Source: Anaerolineae bacterium
Lineage (GTDB): Bacteria; Chloroflexota; Anaerolineae; Aggregatilineales; Phototrophicaceae
Direction of reading: 5' to 3'
Length of the DNA: 5,662 nt
NCBI GenBank assembly: GCA_028284565.1
Contig: JANQRM010000083.1
Coordinates: 1-5,662, forward strand
Each line of letters opens with the position of its first letter. The stretch's first letter is position 1. The position numbers were made by a program, and so were the translations under genes. The notes beneath the pieces were generated by a model, which searched no databases, had not been told where the DNA came from, and saw only the letters and a list, made by a program, of their open reading frames with translations. Shown here in pieces: positions 1-5,086 of the stretch.

Positions 1-629
1 GCATAGCTTTTGGCGATAGGCGATGGGTTGGTATCGGGGTTGGGCAGTGTGAAGGAGACCACATCATCCCGAAAATCTTGAATGATTGGCACGTGTCCCC
101 ATTGCAAGTACGGATAACTGGCTAGCAAGCCATCGGTTCGCGAGAGAGTGTGAATAACATCACCCGATTGGGTATCCATCACCGCTAGCCACCAACTGTC
201 GCCACCGATACGATAAGTAAAAGCAAAGCGGGAAGCGGATACATGAAACCCCTGTGATGAGATGAGGATTTGATCGTCGGTATTATGCGAACCCATACCT
301 GAATCTGGCAGTTGGAAAGTCCCCCGAACTGTATCGGCTTCGACTTCGTAGATTACCAAGCGCGGCGTATGGGTGGTTGTGTGGCGGGCAACATAGGCGA
401 AGAGATTGCTATCGGGATGCACTTCAATTGTCGTGGGATTGCTTTCATCCGTTTCGAGGGGTAAATCTACACTATCTAGCACCACCCCATCTGCGCCTAT
501 CCGAAAAGCACGCCCTGCTTCCGGCTGATATAACCAGAAGGACTCGGCGCTTTGGGCGAACAAGGGCAGTGTCGCCACAATCAAACCGCAGATGTAACAA
601 CAGGTGTGCGATAAAAAATGAGTCATCAT
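1..629 (-). CDS. Exported propeller-like protein, N-terminal part (cut by left edge)
   Basis: A minus-strand frame opens at ATG 629-627 (a second ATG follows at 626-624) and stays open for 209 codons to the window edge, so the C-terminus is missing. The first 25 or so residues look like a signal peptide: a short N-region, a hydrophobic core (CGLIVATLPLF) and a small-residue cleavage region (AQSA), with cysteines at residues 10, 11 and 14 but no convincing lipobox. The rest is rich in beta strands and turns, with repeated strand-turn units such as LVIYEVEADTVRG and WWLAVMDTQSGDVIHTL. These resemble blades of WD40-like or lactonase-like propellers. No catalytic motif is visible, so only 'exported beta-propeller-like protein' is supported. 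There is no clear Shine-Dalgarno sequence before either ATG, so the start is uncertain by one codon. It is transcribed divergently from the repeat-protein gene at 949. Confidence 0.72.
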   Translation of the reverse strand, partial: MMTHFLSHTCCYICGLIVATLPLFAQSAESFWLYQPEAGRAFRIGADGVVLDSVDLPLETDESNPTTIEVHPDSNLFAYVARHTTTHTPRLVIYEVEADTVRGTFQLPDSGMGSHNTDDQILISSQGFHVSASRFAFTYRIGGDSWWLAVMDTQSGDVIHTLSRTDGLLASYPYLQWGHVPIIQDFRDDVVSFTLPNPDTNPSPIAKSY

Positions 630-948
630 GAATAGGTAATGGTTTACGAATTATTCAACTATCCGATTGTAACCAAGACCCCGGCTCACAACCATTTGTC
701 GAGCCAACGCTCATCCCACGATTAGGTGACGCTTTGCTTGATAATTGATGGGCGTTGCAAGGGAATAAATGGGGCGTAAATAGGGTAAAATCGTAATTGA
801 TCGTATCATCAAATTTTTGCACTAAGAACTGAGAATTTACACAGACACATAATATTAGGTAATGTACTAGGTAAGGCAATCCATATCAGAAAAATCGCGG
901 TACGTTCTCAGTGTACTCTATAGTGAATAAGCATATGGGAGGTTAACT
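630..948. other. Divergent intergenic region (319 bp), no gene seen
   Basis: This spacer lies between two outward-reading genes, so it should carry both their promoters. A minus-strand frame at 879-655 gives 74 residues of no recognisable family, rich in Ser and Cys, and I take it as chance. Weak promoter-like elements are a TATAGT at 919-924, facing the plus-strand gene without a good -35 at 16-18 bp, and a minus-strand TACAAT at 671-666. The motif TAGGTAA occurs at 633-639, 856-862 and 868-874, the last two exactly 12 bp apart. ATCGTA occurs at 790-795 and 800-805. No strong hairpin, tRNA or riboswitch-like structure was recognised. Confidence 0.6.
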
Positions 949-1344
949 ATGGCAAAAATATTCAGACATCGCCGTTTGTTACCCGATGAACACGTCGGCA
1001 ATATCAACGACAATGGGCAAGTCTATCGAGAAAAATTCGGACGCGATGAATTTCTCGGCGCCGTCGATTATCAAGAAGGCAGAGTGCATGGGCATGTGTC
1101 TTTCGGGGGCGATACCTACTTGGGCAACATCAACGAGAAAGGTGAAATCCACAGCCATAAATCTTTCGGCTCGGATGATTATGTCGCACGAGTCAAAGAA
1201 GATGGCTCTGTCTATCGGCATGTCAGCTTGCGTCCCGATGAGTTATTGGGCAAAGTCGAGGGGATGCGTCACCCTGTCGAAGGCGCGGCGGCATTCTTTT
1301 TCTTCTTCCAAGATGAGGCAAGTAATGAACCCCCAGCCGAATAA
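949..1344 (+). CDS. Small protein of five tandem 21-residue beta repeats
   Basis: This 131-residue protein starts at ATG 949 behind GGGAGG at 937-942 with a 6-nt spacer. Residues 4-108 are five consecutive units of exactly 21 residues (4-24, 25-45, 46-66, 67-87, 88-108). The approximate pattern is [IV]-[FYH]-x-[HE]-x-x-[FL]-x-x-D-[ED]-x-[LV]-[GA]-x-[IV]-x-x-x-G-x. Gly recurs at 23, 44, 65 and 86, and H7, E28, H49, H70 and H91 occupy equivalent places. Such short strand-turn repeats suggest a closed beta barrel, flower or small propeller; that fold is inferred. The C-terminal tail (109-131) holds AAAFFFFFQ and then an acidic, Pro-rich end. There is no signal peptide or transmembrane segment, so it is probably cytoplasmic. 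I cannot name its function. It overlaps the methyltransferase gene by 20 bp, so co-expression is likely. Confidence 0.85.
   Translation: MAKIFRHRRLLPDEHVGNINDNGQVYREKFGRDEFLGAVDYQEGRVHGHVSFGGDTYLGNINEKGEIHSHKSFGSDDYVARVKEDGSVYRHVSLRPDELLGKVEGMRHPVEGAAAFFFFFQDEASNEPPAE
958..1272 (+). repeat. Five in-frame 63-bp coding repeats
   Basis: This stretch encodes residues 4-108 of the small repeat protein as five 63-bp units. The units are diverged at DNA level but keep exact protein length. In the second unit a one-residue deletion before the Asp is compensated by one extra residue before the Gly (DYQEG against NDNG or NEKG). This suggests old duplication with strong selection on repeat length, and not a recent expansion. 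Confidence 0.8.
1315..1318 (+). promoter_or_regulatory. Ribosome binding site that fixes the methyltransferase start
   Basis: GAGG lies 6 nt before ATG 1325, inside the end of the upstream gene. The methyltransferase frame is open much further upstream (ATG codons at 986 and 1313, among others), so this site is what places the start at 1325. Its position within translated sequence implies coupling to translation of the repeat protein. Confidence 0.7.
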
Positions 1345-2089
1345 GTGGGATGCCACCCTCTACGATGACAAGCACAACTACGTGGCGCAATATGGCGAAG
1401 GCGTGTTGCCTTTGCTCAACTCCCATGTCGGTGAGCGCATCCTCGATGTCGGTTGTGGGACAGGACAACTCACTGCGAAGATCGCCGAATCCAGCGCACA
1501 GGTTATCGGACTCGACCACTCCCCTGATATGATTGAACAGGCACGTTCAGCCTATCCCAACATTGAATTCCACGTCGATGATGCCACTGATTTTCACTTC
1601 CCTACCCCATTCGATGCGGTCTTCTCCAACGCCGCCTTGCATTGGATACATGAACCCGAAAAAGTCCTAAACTGTATCTGGGATGCGCTCGTATCGGGCG
1701 GGCGTTTTGTCGCTGAATTTGGAGGGAAAGGCAATGTCGGGCATCTCACCCGCGGGTTAATCGAGACCTTGGGTGAGTTCAATCTCCCAACACCGGACAA
1801 GCCCTTGTGGTATTTTCCCAGTTCCGCAGAATACGCGACCTTGATGGAACAGCAAGGTTTCCGCGTGACCTATCTGCATCATTTTGACCGTCCCACTCAA
1901 CTTCAAGGCGATGAAGGCTTGCGCAACTTTCTGCAAATGTTCGTGCCTCAGTGGATAGCCAACGTGCCAGCTGAACAACTTGAAGCCTTCTTTAAGTTCG
2001 TCGAAAACCGCTTGCGCCCACATCTCTGGAGAGAAGATACATGGTATGCGGACTATGTGCGTCTTCGTGTAGTGGGGATAAAGCCTTGA
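1325..2089 (+). CDS. Class I SAM-dependent methyltransferase (Tam-like)
   Basis: The chosen start at 1325 gives 254 residues, a normal length for single-domain class I methyltransferases of the trans-aconitate methyltransferase-like group. Motif I, the SAM-binding glycine loop, is ILDVGCGTGQLT (39-50). The acidic residue for the ribose is in VIGLDHS (D64), and D85-D86 fit the adenine-contacting acidic loop. Motif IV is FDAVFSNAALHWI (96-108), and the SNA-LHW form is typical of Tam-like enzymes. Strand 5 follows with SGGRFVAEF (124-132). The C-terminal third (PLWYFPSSAEY onward) should form the substrate-specific cap. The substrate cannot be read from sequence; a small carboxylate is possible from the family but unproven. 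The frame is open back to 986, but the first 113 codons of that longer frame are the shadow of the repeat gene. Its stop lies 1 bp from the stop of the converging gene. Confidence 0.9.
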   Translation: MNPQPNKWDATLYDDKHNYVAQYGEGVLPLLNSHVGERILDVGCGTGQLTAKIAESSAQVIGLDHSPDMIEQARSAYPNIEFHVDDATDFHFPTPFDAVFSNAALHWIHEPEKVLNCIWDALVSGGRFVAEFGGKGNVGHLTRGLIETLGEFNLPTPDKPLWYFPSSAEYATLMEQQGFRVTYLHHFDRPTQLQGDEGLRNFLQMFVPQWIANVPAEQLEAFFKFVENRLRPHLWREDTWYADYVRLRVVGIKP

Positions 2090-2090
2090 T

Positions 2091-3383
2091 TTATTGAGAC
2101 AACCACACTCTCAAGCGACCATCGGCTGTCCCCACTGCCAAACCCAATGTCCCGCCCAATAATTCGACTGCTGAGAGGTTCGTCACAATTTCACCATCCG
2201 CAGACAACCGCCAGATCTCACGGGCACCCTCTGGCGTATGTTGCACACCAATCACTGTATCCCGCGCCTGATTCAGCACGGCAATTTCCAGCTGACCATC
2301 CCCATTGAAATCGCCTGCCACAGCCATATCCAGATTGCGCGAGCCAATCAGATGTGAAGTCGCCCCTCTGAGTTGTGCGACAATGTTGAGTGAGTTCCCA
2401 TCGAATTGATAAAATTCGACCACGCCCCCGATATGCGGAGTCAGCACATCCACCAACTCATGTTCGCCATTGGGACCAAACGCTCCCCATGCCAGTTGAT
2501 GTCGCCAACGGAAGCCTTGTCCAATTGCAGGACCATCGACCTCACTCGTGAATTTTGTGCCATCAAAGAGATAGGCGCGTATCTGTGCGCCCCGACTGCT
2601 GTTGCTGACTGTTGTGATGAGGTCGGCTTGCCCATCGTCATTCACATCTGCCCACATGGGAGACAGCCCCTCAAAGACATCTTCACCCGGCAAATCAACC
2701 CGCGCGACCACTCGCAATGCATCTTCGACGACTTCTACAATTAACAGTGTAGAGCCTTCTAAGTCATCACCCATGATGGCATGGACGTAACGTTGGTTCG
2801 TCGCATTGGCATAGAGCGCAACTTGCCCTTTTTCATTCATCACCAAGCGAGCATCCAATTGGGCATTTAGGGGCAAAGTCGAAACAGCTCCCGTTTCCCG
2901 TGCCAAGACCAAATCGCCCGATGCGCTGACGTAGAGCAAATCCACATCATTCACCGGAATGGGATGCGATAAAGGCGAAACCGTATCATCACTCCGCACG
3001 ACATAGGTTCCATCCAATTGAGACACGCCAATCAACGGCGGTTGTGCTGGGGCAAACCAGCTCGCTTCAAATGCCAGACTGTTGCCACTGCCTTCCATCG
3101 TTACGTCAACCACTTGCAAATCGCCATTGTCCATCACGACATGCCAGATGGCAGTCTGCATGGCATAACCCACTGCCCATGCAGGTCGCCCACGTAAGGG
3201 AATATCGACTGTGATCACATCAGGGAAGGTCCCCTGTCCGTCAATGAGTCGGTTGCCATCCATGCGGTGCGATGTGAAGAAGTAGCGGTCAGAAAACAAG
3301 GCAGGCTCCTCGCTATCGTCTTGGGCGGATAGGGTCAGCATCATCCCACAGAGCAACAGCAACATCAAGAGATGAGAACGCAT
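2091..3383 (-). CDS. Exported FG-GAP/VCBS-like repeat protein
   Basis: From ATG 3383 the product has 430 residues, starting with a clear signal peptide (MRSHLLMLLLLCGMMLTLSA, cleavage near residue 20, then an acidic QDDSEE). The mature part is beta-rich. Three FG-GAP/VCBS-type units recur about 56 residues apart in the C-terminal half: ADVNDDGQADLI (245-256), a degenerate GAFGPNGEHELVDV (300-313) and GDFNGDGQLEIAV (357-369). The first and third have the DxNxDG calcium-binding loop, and the middle one has lost its acidic residues. In this family such units form blades of an integrin-alpha-like propeller at the cell surface or in the periplasm. No lipobox, anchor or enzymatic motif is visible, so its ligand is unknown. 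It follows the response regulator gene by 39 bp on the same strand, which suggests one transcript. An upstream in-frame TTG (3404) was not preferred. Confidence 0.85.
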   Translation of the reverse strand: MRSHLLMLLLLCGMMLTLSAQDDSEEPALFSDRYFFTSHRMDGNRLIDGQGTFPDVITVDIPLRGRPAWAVGYAMQTAIWHVVMDNGDLQVVDVTMEGSGNSLAFEASWFAPAQPPLIGVSQLDGTYVVRSDDTVSPLSHPIPVNDVDLLYVSASGDLVLARETGAVSTLPLNAQLDARLVMNEKGQVALYANATNQRYVHAIMGDDLEGSTLLIVEVVEDALRVVARVDLPGEDVFEGLSPMWADVNDDGQADLITTVSNSSRGAQIRAYLFDGTKFTSEVDGPAIGQGFRWRHQLAWGAFGPNGEHELVDVLTPHIGGVVEFYQFDGNSLNIVAQLRGATSHLIGSRNLDMAVAGDFNGDGQLEIAVLNQARDTVIGVQHTPEGAREIWRLSADGEIVTNLSAVELLGGTLGLAVGTADGRLRVWLSQ

Positions 3384-3390
3384 GGCATAT

Positions 3391-3395
3391 CCTCT
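3391..3395 (-). promoter_or_regulatory. Ribosome binding site supporting ATG 3383
   Basis: On the minus strand AGAGG (followed by A) precedes ATG 3383 with a spacer of about 7 nt. The signal peptide also begins naturally at this Met. Starting at the upstream TTG (3404) would add seven residues (first codon TTG, then ENRGYA), including an acidic residue, ahead of the signal peptide, and has no comparable site. Confidence 0.65.
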
Positions 3396-3408
3396 ATTTT
3401 CCAAAAGC

Positions 3409-3423
3409 GTAAGGGCGGTTCGC
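3409..3423. repeat. Probable half copy of the GTAAGGGCG palindromic repeat
   Basis: GTAAGGGCGGTTCGC begins with the same nine bases as each arm of the perfect palindrome at 5035-5062; including the preceding C, ten bases match. The mirror arm is absent here, and the element runs into the response regulator's stop codon (minus-strand TAG at 3425-3423). It also fills much of the 39-bp gap before the FG-GAP gene. It could be a decayed or half-inserted copy of the same repeat family, or chance. Confidence 0.4.
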
Positions 3424-3791
3424 TAACTCAATAAATCAATGGCGACTTGTGTCATTTCTTCAACGCTGACGGGTTTTATCATCAACACATCGCGCGGACC
3501 CAATTCTTGAGCGAGGGCATCGGCAACCATCGCATTAGCGGTTGCAATGATAATCGGCACATGGTCATAGGCTTCGCTCGCCCGAATTTGCTTAAAGATA
3601 TAATGCCCCGATACATGCGGGAGGTTCATATCTAACACAATCAAATCGGGCTGGGCGGATTCAAGGGCTTCAAGGGCAGTGCGCCCATCATAAATCGCAT
3701 GGGTATCGAACCCACCAATGGTCAGTGCATCTTGATACACCGTAGCGATGTTTTCGTGGTCTTCAATAATCAGTGCAAGTGGTTTGGTCAT
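3423..3791 (-). CDS. Single-domain response regulator (CheY-like receiver)
   Basis: The 122 residues are just one receiver domain, with no output domain. All the canonical residues are present: the acidic pair E10-D11 for Mg2+, phospho-acceptor D54 at the end of strand 3 (LIVLDMNLP), switch Thr84 (IIIATAN) and K106 followed by P107 (MIKPVS). It should accept phosphate from a histidine kinase and act through protein contact, like CheY, Spo0F or DivK-type proteins. No kinase gene is in the window, so its partner is unknown. The FG-GAP exported protein lies 39 bp downstream on the same strand, probably in one operon. ATG 3791 is the natural start because the domain begins right away, although no good Shine-Dalgarno sequence precedes it. 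The start may be leaderless or weakly translated. Confidence 0.92.
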   Translation of the reverse strand: MTKPLALIIEDHENIATVYQDALTIGGFDTHAIYDGRTALEALESAQPDLIVLDMNLPHVSGHYIFKQIRASEAYDHVPIIIATANAMVADALAQELGPRDVLMIKPVSVEEMTQVAIDLLS

Positions 3792-3819
3792 GTTGATTTA
3801 ACTAGTGTCTGTCGCTCAT

Positions 3820-3836
3820 TACAATAGCTTACTGTA
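3820..3836. promoter_or_regulatory. Imperfect inverted repeat, candidate operator upstream of the response regulator
   Basis: TACAATA and TACTGTA flank a 3-bp spacer (GCT), and the arms match in six of seven positions. Read on the minus strand, the left arm contains TATTGT (3826-3821), a passable -10. TTGCGG (3848-3843) sits 16 bp upstream as a weak -35, and the start codon is about 30 bp downstream. The inverted repeat would thus overlap the promoter of the response regulator, as a repressor site would. The elements are weak and the reading is tentative. Confidence 0.28.
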
Positions 3837-3873
3837 GACCCCCCGCAATCGCAACACTTGGCTTGCTTTCAGT

Positions 3874-3902
3874 CAGACAATCTACCCTTTTTCGTGTAGG
3901 AT
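3874..3902 (+). promoter_or_regulatory. Weak candidate promoter for the hydrolase-acetyltransferase pair
   Basis: CAGACA (3874-3879; four of six to TTGACA) and TAGGAT (3897-3902; four of six to TATAAT) are 17 bp apart. The -10 ends 34 bp before ATG 3937. Spacing and position are right but the hexamers are poor. Confidence 0.22.
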
Positions 3903-3936
3903 AAGCAACAACTGACACCCTGCAAAGGATGACCCT

Positions 3937-4566
3937 ATGTCCTATCATGTCGAAACCATATCTGTCGAATCTGCTTTTGGTATCACCATTCAAAATAAGC
4001 TGGTTGTCCATGATGCTCCTTCCAATAAGCTGATGGTTCTGCTACCGGGGCGGGGCTACACGATTAATGCACCATTGACCTATTACCTTAGCAAGATTGG
4101 ATTCCAGCTGGGCTATGATGTGCTGATGGTGAATTATGGCTTTCATCTGACCCAAGACAAAATCTCCCTCGACCAAATCCCCTATGCTCATGCCGATGGT
4201 GTCCAAGCAGTGGAGCAAGTCCTTGCGCGCGGATATAGCGAAGTCTGCCTTGCCGGAAAATCGATGGGCACGCCTATCGTCGGAACGCTAACTCAGTCCT
4301 TATCTGTAGATAAGCTGTCGGCAATCTTGCTTACCCCGGTTCAAAGCGCAGAGGCAATGGTCAAGGACACGCCCACAGTGGCAATCATTGGCACTCGTGA
4401 CCCCTACTATGCACCGGATAAAATCGAGAACACCGAGACGCTGTCATGGAAGGTCTATGATGGACTCGACCACAGCTTGGGCTATCCGGATAATTGGCGC
4501 GACTCCGTAACTGTGTTGCGAAGTGTCTTGGATGACTGTGAACATTTCTTGAAAGCGCAATCATGA
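3937..4566 (+). CDS. Small alpha/beta-fold hydrolase
   Basis: The 209-residue product starts at ATG 3937 behind AAGGA (3925-3929) with a 7-nt spacer. It has the landmarks of a compact alpha/beta hydrolase. LLPGRGYT (35-42) after the first core strand stands where the HGxG oxyanion loop usually lies. The nucleophile elbow is LAGKSMGTP (105-113) with Ser109. Asp155 lies in IIGTRDPYY, and His179 is in GLDHSLGYP. The triad Ser109-Asp155-His179 is therefore plausible and well spaced. There is no signal peptide and no sizeable lid domain, so it is probably a cytoplasmic esterase-like enzyme; the substrate is unknown. It resembles the roughly 200-residue hydrolases with LPGxGY in place of HGxG that I recall from Bacillus and related groups. 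The stop overlaps the next start as ATGA, so the two genes are translationally coupled. Confidence 0.85.
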   Translation: MSYHVETISVESAFGITIQNKLVVHDAPSNKLMVLLPGRGYTINAPLTYYLSKIGFQLGYDVLMVNYGFHLTQDKISLDQIPYAHADGVQAVEQVLARGYSEVCLAGKSMGTPIVGTLTQSLSVDKLSAILLTPVQSAEAMVKDTPTVAIIGTRDPYYAPDKIENTETLSWKVYDGLDHSLGYPDNWRDSVTVLRSVLDDCEHFLKAQS

Positions 4567-5021
4567 CCGAAAATTATTCTGTTCGATTTGCCACACCTGA
4601 TGACGCTGAACTCATTGCCAACCATCGTTGCTGGATGTTTGAAGACATGGGTTTAGACCTAGCTGATAACATCAATGAAGTCTATATCCCATGGGTGCGG
4701 AATGAGTTGACACATGGACGTTATATTGGTGCGCTGATTGAAACGGATAGTAAGGTCGTTGCAGGGGGTGGCTTGTGGATACTAGAGTACCCACCACATC
4801 TCAACACGACGGAGACTACCCGTGCCTATATCTACAACATCTACACCGAACCGGCATATCGTCGGCGGGGCTTGGCGCGCCGGTTGATGCAAATCTTGCT
4901 GGAATGTGCGCGAGAACGTCGTATCCGTCATCTCATGCTCCATGCGAGTGATAAAGGACGGGCTTTGTATGAGTCGCTGGGGTTTGAGGCGAGTAACGAG
5001 ATGGTCATGTTGTTAGATTAA
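4563..5021 (+). CDS. GNAT-family N-acetyltransferase
   Basis: This is a 152-residue single GNAT domain, the usual length for the family. The N-terminal strand (YSVRFATPDDAELIANHR, 5-22) is typical. The central strand AYIYNIYTEPAYRRRGLARRLM (88-109) carries motif A, R100-R-R-G103-L-A105, which fits the Q/R-x-x-G-x-G/A pyrophosphate loop for acetyl-CoA. The C-terminal part has HLMLHASDKGRALYESLGF (123-141), motif B with the common Y-x-x-x-GF. The likely reaction is acetyl transfer from acetyl-CoA to an amine or amino terminus; the substrate cannot be deduced. Its ATG overlaps the hydrolase stop by 4 bp, there is no strong site of its own, and it should be translated by coupling. Downstream lie 13 bp and then the palindrome at 5035. 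Confidence 0.9.
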   Translation: MTENYSVRFATPDDAELIANHRCWMFEDMGLDLADNINEVYIPWVRNELTHGRYIGALIETDSKVVAGGGLWILEYPPHLNTTETTRAYIYNIYTEPAYRRRGLARRLMQILLECARERRIRHLMLHASDKGRALYESLGFEASNEMVMLLD

Positions 5022-5034
5022 ACGTCATAAAAAC

Positions 5035-5062
5035 GTAAGGGCGTACAGCTGTACGCCCTTAC
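5035..5062. terminator. Perfect 28-bp palindrome, likely terminator between converging genes
   Basis: The sequence starts GTAAGGGCGTAC, has AGCT in the centre and ends GTACGCCCTTAC. Every base pairs with its mirror, which gives a 12-bp stem with a 4-nt loop. Read on the minus strand it is followed by GTTTTTATG, so it forms a reasonable intrinsic terminator for the converging gene that ends at 5087, with the stem 24 nt after the stop. Read on the plus strand it is followed by AAAATGTT, a poor U tract, so termination after the acetyltransferase would rest mostly on the stem. The perfect symmetry and the partial match at 3409-3423 suggest that it is also a member of a dispersed palindromic repeat family. 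Confidence 0.75.
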
Positions 5063-5086
5063 AAAATGTTACATAGATTGGTTGGA

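Noticed and set aside
655..879. Minus-strand frame of 74 residues in the divergent intergenic region
   Set aside because: It has no recognisable domain and no ribosome binding site, its composition is irregular, and it would overlap the promoter region of both flanking genes.
979..1221. Antisense frame of 80 residues opposite the repeat gene
   Set aside because: It mirrors the periodic codons of the sense repeats; the sense frame has the ribosome binding site and the clear repeat pattern.
986..2089. A 367-codon frame that would extend the methyltransferase N-terminus by 113 residues
   Set aside because: The extension is the +1 frame of the repeat gene, has no domain-like sequence, and the GAGG site and motif spacing support ATG 1325.
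2406..2744. Plus-strand frame of 112 residues inside the FG-GAP gene
   Set aside because: It is the shadow of a gene with a clear signal peptide and repeat motifs on the other strand.
3384..3404. TTG start for the FG-GAP protein
   Set aside because: It would put seven residues, including Glu, before the signal peptide, while ATG 3383 has AGAGG at the correct distance.
3829..4011. Minus-strand frame of 60 residues across the divergent spacer and hydrolase start
   Set aside because: It overlaps the well-supported hydrolase gene and spacer regulatory region and has no family resemblance.
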